Origin: CAWHMN01 sp051001135
GTDB taxonomy: Bacteria; Acidobacteriota; Terriglobia; Terriglobales; Acidobacteriaceae
Assembly (NCBI GenBank): GCA_051001135.1
Contig: JBPCNO010000155.1
Coordinates: forward strand, 1 to 17,358
Direction of reading: 5' to 3'
Length of the DNA: 17,358 bases
Position 1 is the stretch's first letter. Each line of letters starts with the position of its first letter. Under the pieces are notes generated by a model. It was not told where the DNA came from. It did no database searches and was given only the letters and a program-made list of their open reading frames with translations. A program made the translations under genes and the position numbers. Positions 13,602-17,358 of the stretch are shown one piece after another.

Positions 13602-14288
13602 TCATGGCAGGTGAGCCGGGGAGGGCTTTGAGGGTTGCGCACTATTGGGATGGCCGGTGTCGGGATGGCCAGAGTCGGGATGGCCGGTGTCGGCGCGCCC
13701 GGAGGCGGGATGGCCGGTATCGGGATGGCCGGTATCGGGAACTAGCTGGTCTCCGGAAAACCGCGGAATACCGAAGTGTCCGCGCAGGTGGAGCAGATCG
13801 AGGGGACTCAGGTTGCCGGAGACAGCAATGAGGTTCAGTTCCTTGATGCCTGCCAGCAGCACCACCATGCCCGTGACATTGGCGCCTTGGAAATCGATCC
13901 ACAGGTCGGTCCGTCCGGTGGAGGCGTAGGGAGAGTGCGACTCGGAGCTGACCAGATGCTTCCAGCCGGCAACGCGGTATTGTTCGCGAACTGCCTGCAG
14001 TCGGGACGGATCGTACATGCCGGCAGCCGCGAAACGATAGCTGTGGACGGAGATGCCGTTCAGTCTTGCGACGGCGTGAGCTACGTCCTGATCCCCGCCA
14101 TAGAAGACGCCGCTGGCCATCTGGAGCATGGTTCGATCGAAGGTGAAGTCGGTGTGAAACGCGGCCGTGTGGCCGAGCTCTTCGATCCCACGCGGCACCC
14201 AGTCCAACGGCTGCTGCTGGGCGAGAGTGGGAATGACTGCGCCGGTGAAGGCGACTGCAACTATTGCGAGACTGAGAAGGCGCTTCAT
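13602..14288 (-). CDS. Secreted DUF4252-type protein with C-terminal DTGHP repeats
   Basis: From ATG 14288 the protein has 228 residues; the frame is open further upstream, but this Met directly precedes a clear signal peptide (MKRLLSLAIVAVAFTGA, cleavage near residue 23). No good Shine-Dalgarno site is seen. Residues 45-170 resemble DUF4252: FDRTMLQMASG, then LNGISVHSYRF, then YRVAGWKHLVSS, then TDLWIDFQGANVTGMVVL, then LNLIAVSGNLSPLDLLHL. Proteins of this family are small exported proteins of unknown function, frequent in Acidobacteria and Bacteroidetes and sometimes next to anti-sigma or sigma factor genes, which are absent here. Residues 185-219 are pentapeptide repeats (DTGHP, DTGHP, ASGRA, DTGHP, DSGHP, DTGHP, NSAQP) followed by a Pro/Ser tail, an unusual addition to the family fold. 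It is divergent from the photolyase gene. Confidence 0.78.
   Translation of the reverse strand: MKRLLSLAIVAVAFTGAVIPTLAQQQPLDWVPRGIEELGHTAAFHTDFTFDRTMLQMASGVFYGGDQDVAHAVARLNGISVHSYRFAAAGMYDPSRLQAVREQYRVAGWKHLVSSESHSPYASTGRTDLWIDFQGANVTGMVVLLAGIKELNLIAVSGNLSPLDLLHLRGHFGIPRFSGDQLVPDTGHPDTGHPASGRADTGHPDSGHPDTGHPNSAQPSKPSPAHLP
13647..13736. repeat. 15-bp minisatellite, six units, inside the DUF4252 gene
   Basis: Six head-to-tail 15-base units (starting at 13647, 13662, 13677, 13692, 13707 and 13722) follow the consensus GGGATGGCCGGTATC. Units 1 and 3 are identical to each other, as are units 5 and 6; unit 4 is strongly diverged. A seventh, degenerate unit lies at 13632-13646 and a four-base start of another at 13737-13740. 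The period is a multiple of three, so copy-number changes keep the frame and only alter the length of the Asp/His/Pro-rich tail. Confidence 0.9.
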
Positions 14289-14487
14289 ACGGTTGATGAA
14301 GAGAACCCGCGGCCTCCGAAACAGTTTCTCTTCTTTCGAAAACAGGCGTACAAAACAGCGAGATTTTCCACCTCGGAGTCTGGGAGATGGAATGCTGCCC
14401 GGGGCCGAACCCGCGGTTTTCATGTGCCTTCAACCAATCTTCCTCTGATGGCTTGAACGCGGCAGAGCCAAGCATCCCAGCCCCAGT
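14289..14487. promoter_or_regulatory. Divergent intergenic region between the DUF4252 and photolyase genes
   Basis: The 199-base gap separates two genes transcribed outward and must hold both promoters. An A/T-richer patch at about 14325-14375 is the most promoter-like part, but no confident -35/-10 pair was identified and no additional gene is supported. Confidence 0.35.
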
Positions 14488-16176
14488 ATGCCAGCAGAGC
14501 TGCCCCTCCATCTTGAAGAGGTTGACTACGCCAGCACCGGTTTCGACGGCCAGATCGCCCGCTTCCGCCCCACAGCGCCGGAGATAGCCGCTCGCACCTG
14601 GGTGTATCAGCCATACGACCTGCTGACCACCGAGACGGGGCCTTTGGCGGAACTCGGTGCTGAACGAGGTGGCCTGCTGATGGTGGAGTGTCCAGCTAAG
14701 GTGAAGCCGCGTCCCTACCATAAGAAAAAGCTCGCGTTGCTGCTCTCCTCTGAGCGTCACTTTGCGCTGGAAGCAGCGGCTCGGGGCTACAAGGTCCTTT
14801 ATATCCGCAATTACGACAGCTTCGGCGACGGACTGCTGGATGCGCAGCGCGACTGGAATGCCGGCGAGATCACCGTCATGCAGCCAGCGGAGCGCGAGCT
14901 GCGCAAGGACCTTGAACGGGCCGTCAAGCGCGGACTTAAGCTGAAGATCGTTCAAGACACCACCTGGCTTTCGACCGAAGACGATTTCAATGAGGTCTTC
15001 AAAGCCTCAAGCGACCGGAAGCTAAGGCACTTTCTGATGGATCGTTTTTACCGCTGCATGCGCAAGAATACCGGTCGGCTGATGGAGAATGAGAAGCCAG
15101 TTGGCGATCGGTACTCCTTCGACGCGGAAAACCGTCAGACCTATAAGGGGCAGGTGCGCGTGCCGGAGCGCCCTTCCTACCAGCCTGACGCCATCACGCA
15201 AGAGGTGCTGGCGTTGGTGGAGCGGGTGTGTCCGAGGAACTTCGGTTCGCTCGCGGGCTTCGACTGGCCTTGCAGCGAGAGGGAAGTGCGGCATTTCTGG
15301 ACCTTTACGTTGGCTCGACTCCTGCCGCAGTTCGGCCCTTACGAGGATGCGATGTCCACAAGGGAGCGCGACCTGTTCCATTCGAAGATCTCCGGGCTCA
15401 TGAACCTCAGCCGCCTGCTTCCCCAGCGAGTCGTTAGAGACGTGGCGAAGGCAAACGCGGCAGGAAATATCTCGCTCGCATCAGCCGAAGGATTTATTCG
15501 TCAGATACTTGGCTGGCGCGAGTTCATGCGCCACATTCACCGAATCACGGACGGTTTCAGGAATCTGGACGTCTTCTACGAGAAGGGAAAACCGCATAAC
15601 GCGGGCGCAACGCCGTCTGCGCTCCACGCCACACTACCGCTACCCGCCGCCTACTGGGGCAGCAAGAGCGGACTCCACTGTCTGGACACGGTGGTTGAAC
15701 AGGTGATCGAAGAGGGTTGGTCACACCACATCACGCGCCTGATGGTCCTCTCCAATCTAGCAACGCTCTGCGGCTTCTCTCCCCGTGAGCTCTGCGATTG
15801 GTTCTGGTTCGCGTATGTTGATGCGTACGACTGGGTAGTCGAATCGAATGTGCTGGGCCTGAGTACTTATGCCGACGGCGGCGTGACCGCTACCAAGCCC
15901 TATGTCTCCGGAGCGGCTTACATCCATCGCATGAGCGACTACTGCGGCCAGTGCCAGTACGATCCGAAGAAGGCTCTGGGCGAAGGATCGTGCCCGTTCA
16001 CGTCGCTCTATTGGACCTTCCTCGAACGGAATCAGGAGCAGCTTGGCGAGAATCCGCGGCTCGCGATGCCATACCGCACGCTCGCCAGGAAGACCGCTCG
16101 AGAACGCCAGCAACTCCGCGCCCGCGCTCAGCAGGCCATCGATGCGCTGCAGGCCGTTCCGCGTTCTGAGTACTGA
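14488..16176 (+). CDS. FeS-type bacterial cryptochrome / (6-4) photolyase (FeS-BCP, PhrB-like)
   Basis: This 562-residue flavoprotein should use blue light and FAD to repair UV lesions, probably (6-4) photoproducts. N-terminal motifs are typical of the group: TWVYQPYDLLTTETGPLAE (37-55) and VECPAKVKPRPYHKKKLAL (66-84), then RHFALEAAARG. The FAD-binding region contains GWREFMRHIH (342-351) and WFWFAYVDAYDWVVESNVLG (438-457), then YADGG. Four cysteines, C398, C486, C489 and C502, have spacings 88, 3 and 13. These match the [4Fe-4S] ligands C350, C438, C441 and C454 of Agrobacterium PhrB, and H413/H414 fall at the position of its catalytic H365/H366. No Shine-Dalgarno site is obvious; the start is the first ATG of the frame. 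The gene is solitary and divergent from the DUF4252 gene. Family assignment is strong; lesion specificity is inferred from PhrB. Confidence 0.93.
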   Translation: MPAELPLHLEEVDYASTGFDGQIARFRPTAPEIAARTWVYQPYDLLTTETGPLAELGAERGGLLMVECPAKVKPRPYHKKKLALLLSSERHFALEAAARGYKVLYIRNYDSFGDGLLDAQRDWNAGEITVMQPAERELRKDLERAVKRGLKLKIVQDTTWLSTEDDFNEVFKASSDRKLRHFLMDRFYRCMRKNTGRLMENEKPVGDRYSFDAENRQTYKGQVRVPERPSYQPDAITQEVLALVERVCPRNFGSLAGFDWPCSEREVRHFWTFTLARLLPQFGPYEDAMSTRERDLFHSKISGLMNLSRLLPQRVVRDVAKANAAGNISLASAEGFIRQILGWREFMRHIHRITDGFRNLDVFYEKGKPHNAGATPSALHATLPLPAAYWGSKSGLHCLDTVVEQVIEEGWSHHITRLMVLSNLATLCGFSPRELCDWFWFAYVDAYDWVVESNVLGLSTYADGGVTATKPYVSGAAYIHRMSDYCGQCQYDPKKALGEGSCPFTSLYWTFLERNQEQLGENPRLAMPYRTLARKTARERQQLRARAQQAIDALQAVPRSEY

Positions 16177-16181
16177 AGCAA

Positions 16182-16214
16182 CACAATTATTCGTGCGGAA
16201 TGGCGGCTATTGTG
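16182..16214. terminator. Weak inverted repeat between convergent genes
   Basis: CACAAT (16182-16187) is complementary to ATTGTG (16209-16214), and inside it ATTC/GAAT can form a second short stem. It lies just after the photolyase stop and just before the end of the opposite zinc-ribbon gene, where a shared terminator would be expected. No T-tract follows, and the internal loop makes it weak. Confidence 0.25.
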
Positions 16215-16227
16215 CGCATCGATGGGT

Positions 16228-16716
16228 TTACCGCCGCGACTGCTGCATCGCCATGTCTCCGATCAGCGGCAGCTTGAACCACTTGCCCTGGGCCGCGCTC
16301 ACGATGGCGATCAACCAGGCGATGAATACAACCAGATTGATCACCAGGAAGAGCGACCACAAGTGATAGGACATGAAGCTCACCAGGATTCTGAGCACAG
16401 CTGCGACGATGGTTAGCCCAATGCACTGCACGGCATGGAAGCGCACGAAGGGACGGCTGCGATACGGTTCCACCAGGAGAAAGATGATCGCCGGAATGAT
16501 GGTCAGATAAGCGATAGCGCCCGCCGCTGAATCGGAGAGTCCGCCCTGCATGACCGGCGCCTGGCCATAACTGCCAGTCGCTCCGGCGGCAGGAGGAACG
16601 CCTGGTTGCGGTGCTTCGTAGGGGGCGCCCGGAGTGCTTGCGCCCAGCGGCGCACCACAGTTCTGGCAAAATGCTGCCCCAGCGGCATTCTCGGCTTGGC
16701 AGGATTGGCATTGCAT
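16228..16716 (-). CDS. Zinc-ribbon membrane protein, DUF4870-like
   Basis: The 162-residue protein starts at ATG 16716, which is preceded by GGGAGG six bases upstream; a longer GTG start at 16776 would overlap the likely promoter. Residues 1-21 are a zinc ribbon with two CxxC knuckles (C3, C6, C17, C20; MQCQSCQAEN, AFCQNCGAP). A Pro/Gly/Ala-rich linker (24-58) leads to three predicted membrane helices at about 65-84, 97-113 and 120-142. The SYHLWSLFLVINLVVFIAWL region and the RPFVRFHAVQ loop are typical of DUF4870-type membrane proteins. No function is established for the family. The gene is convergent with the photolyase and divergent from the small monooxygenase-like gene, so the neighbours give little help. 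Confidence 0.85.
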   Translation of the reverse strand: MQCQSCQAENAAGAAFCQNCGAPLGASTPGAPYEAPQPGVPPAAGATGSYGQAPVMQGGLSDSAAGAIAYLTIIPAIIFLLVEPYRSRPFVRFHAVQCIGLTIVAAVLRILVSFMSYHLWSLFLVINLVVFIAWLIAIVSAAQGKWFKLPLIGDMAMQQSRR

Positions 16717-16774
16717 CGGAAGCCTCCCTTCAATTGCGATCGTTGGAAGCAGCTCGGCCCTATCTTCGTCTGCC

Positions 16775-16780
16775 ACTATA
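16775..16780 (-). promoter_or_regulatory. Candidate -10 element for the zinc-ribbon membrane gene
   Basis: TATAGT on the minus strand matches TATAAT at five of six positions and lies 58 bases before the ATG at 16716. No good -35 is found at the standard distance; TTGCCA occurs, but only 12 bases upstream. Confidence 0.3.
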
Positions 16781-16889
16781 CGACTGCTCTTTTGGCAAGT
16801 GGAAGTCCAAAGTGCGTTGGTCGTGTGGTGGTCCGCGCAGCTCAGTCCCTTCGGAAGCTTTCGGCATCGAACCTACCGGAGGGATCACA

Positions 16890-17195
16890 ATGGATAAGTT
16901 CGCACTTTGGGTGCAGATGGAAGCCAAGCCCGGCAAAGAGCAGGAAGTCGAAGCATTCTTGAAGTCCGCGCAGCCGATGGCGGAGAGGGAACAGGGTACC
17001 AGGACCTGGAACGCCCTCAAGCTGGGGCCGAACAGATTCGGCATCTTTGACACCTTCGCCGATGAGACGGGGCGCGATGCCCACCTCAACGGGGAGATCG
17101 CCAAGGCCCTGTTCGCCAAGGCCAAGGATCTCTTCGCCAAGGAGCCGGAGATCAACAAGCTCTCGATCCTCGCCGCCAAGGCGCATGGAGCGTGA
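16890..17195 (+). CDS. Antibiotic biosynthesis monooxygenase (ABM)-like small protein
   Basis: ATG 16890 is preceded by GGAGG with a seven-base spacing, which decides the start although the frame is open further upstream. The 101-residue product has the single ferredoxin-like fold of ABM-superfamily proteins: an opening strand FALWVQMEAKPGKEQEVEAF (4-23), a central strand with GTRTWNALKLGPNRFGIFDT (36-55), and a helix with DAHLNGEIAKALFAKAKDLF (63-82) containing the family's frequently conserved His (H65). Such proteins are dimers with quinone-monooxygenase, haem-degrading or unknown activities; no haem-binding signature is evident. It is divergent from the zinc-ribbon gene and separated by 15 bases from the convergent gene at the window edge. 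Family call good, activity unknown. Confidence 0.85.
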   Translation: MDKFALWVQMEAKPGKEQEVEAFLKSAQPMAEREQGTRTWNALKLGPNRFGIFDTFADETGRDAHLNGEIAKALFAKAKDLFAKEPEINKLSILAAKAHGA

Positions 17196-17210
17196 ATCGA
17201 CGGCGGACGC

Positions 17211-17358
17211 TTACAGGTCCTTGACCATGCGCACGATGGGCAGCGATGCTCCGTTCTCTAGCGGAACGGCGCAGTGCTGCAGCCCGCGATAGCCATTCTT
17301 GGCACAAAGCAGAACGCCAGTCAGCGTAGCGGCACTCTCTGGAGTGGGCGAAACGTTC
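17211..17358 (-). CDS. C-terminal fragment of a probable GNAT acetyltransferase
   Basis: A minus-strand frame is open from the right edge to TAA at 17211-17213, giving the last 48 residues. The segment SPTPESAATLTG, then CAKNGYRGLQHCAVPLENGA, then SLPIVRMVKDL has the shape of a GNAT C-terminus: a helix with an NGYR turn followed by paired strands ending in a P-x-V-R-M-x-K-x-L motif. The acetyl-CoA-binding loop would lie upstream, outside the window, so the substrate cannot be assessed. The call rests on a short stretch only; an unrelated protein remains possible. Confidence 0.55.
   Translation of the reverse strand, partial: NVSPTPESAATLTGVLLCAKNGYRGLQHCAVPLENGASLPIVRMVKDL

Noticed and set aside
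13647..13736. CRISPR-like array
   Set aside because: The 15-base units are contiguous with no spacers and stay in frame inside a coding sequence, so this is a minisatellite.
14289..14423. Upstream extension of the DUF4252 protein by 45 residues
   Set aside because: The extension is Arg/Ser-rich and would bury the signal peptide; the Met at 14288 directly precedes the hydrophobic leader.
13642..14955. A 437-residue minus-strand frame running through the DUF4252 gene, the gap and the photolyase 5' end
   Set aside because: It crosses the divergent promoter region, overlaps two well-supported genes in other frames, and ends in an Arg/Ser/Pro read-out of the minisatellite.
16611..16889. Upstream extension of the ABM-like protein by 93 residues
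   Set aside because: It would overlap the opposite zinc-ribbon gene and its promoter; the ATG at 16890 has a strong, well-spaced GGAGG.

Overview
The window looks like a piece of an Acidobacteria chromosome (class Terriglobia, soil relatives of Granulicella, Terriglobus or Edaphobacter). This is inferred from the mix of families: a very large TonB-dependent receptor with an N-terminal carboxypeptidase-regulatory-like domain and no SusD partner, an Ig-like plus FG-GAP/VCBS secreted protein, a DUF4252 lipoprotein-sized secreted protein, GC-rich DNA, and many short intergenic gaps. No rRNA, tRNA, CRISPR array, transposase or phage gene is visible.

Layout. 1-1328 (minus) is the first 442 residues of a secreted Ig/FG-GAP repeat protein whose 3' end lies outside the window. 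From 1618 to 12870 six genes run on the plus strand: a LacI-family regulator, the TonB-dependent receptor, a secreted glycoside hydrolase family 2 enzyme with exo-beta-D-glucosaminidase active-site features, an APC-family permease, a secreted NodB-type (CE4) polysaccharide deacetylase, and a PfkB-family sugar kinase. A perfect 10-bp-stem hairpin separates the receptor from the hydrolase. A LacI-type operator-like site lies just after a -35/-10-like pair in front of the receptor.

Read together, these six genes suggest an amino-sugar polymer (chitosan or chito-oligosaccharide) utilisation locus: the receptor takes oligosaccharides across the outer membrane, the deacetylase removes acetyl groups and the GH2 enzyme releases glucosamine in the periplasm, the permease carries the monomer inward, the kinase phosphorylates it, and the LacI protein controls the set. 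The hydrolase and deacetylase assignments rest on visible catalytic motifs; the substrates of the permease and the kinase and the integrated pathway are inference.

12925 to the end is a housekeeping or stress-type neighbourhood in mixed orientation: an AhpD-like carboxymuconolactone decarboxylase family protein (minus), a secreted DUF4252 protein ending in DTGHP pentapeptide repeats encoded by a 15-bp minisatellite (minus), a FeS-type bacterial cryptochrome/(6-4) photolyase (plus), a zinc-ribbon membrane protein of DUF4870 type (minus), a small antibiotic-biosynthesis-monooxygenase-like protein (plus), and the C-terminus of a probable GNAT acetyltransferase (minus) that runs off the right end.
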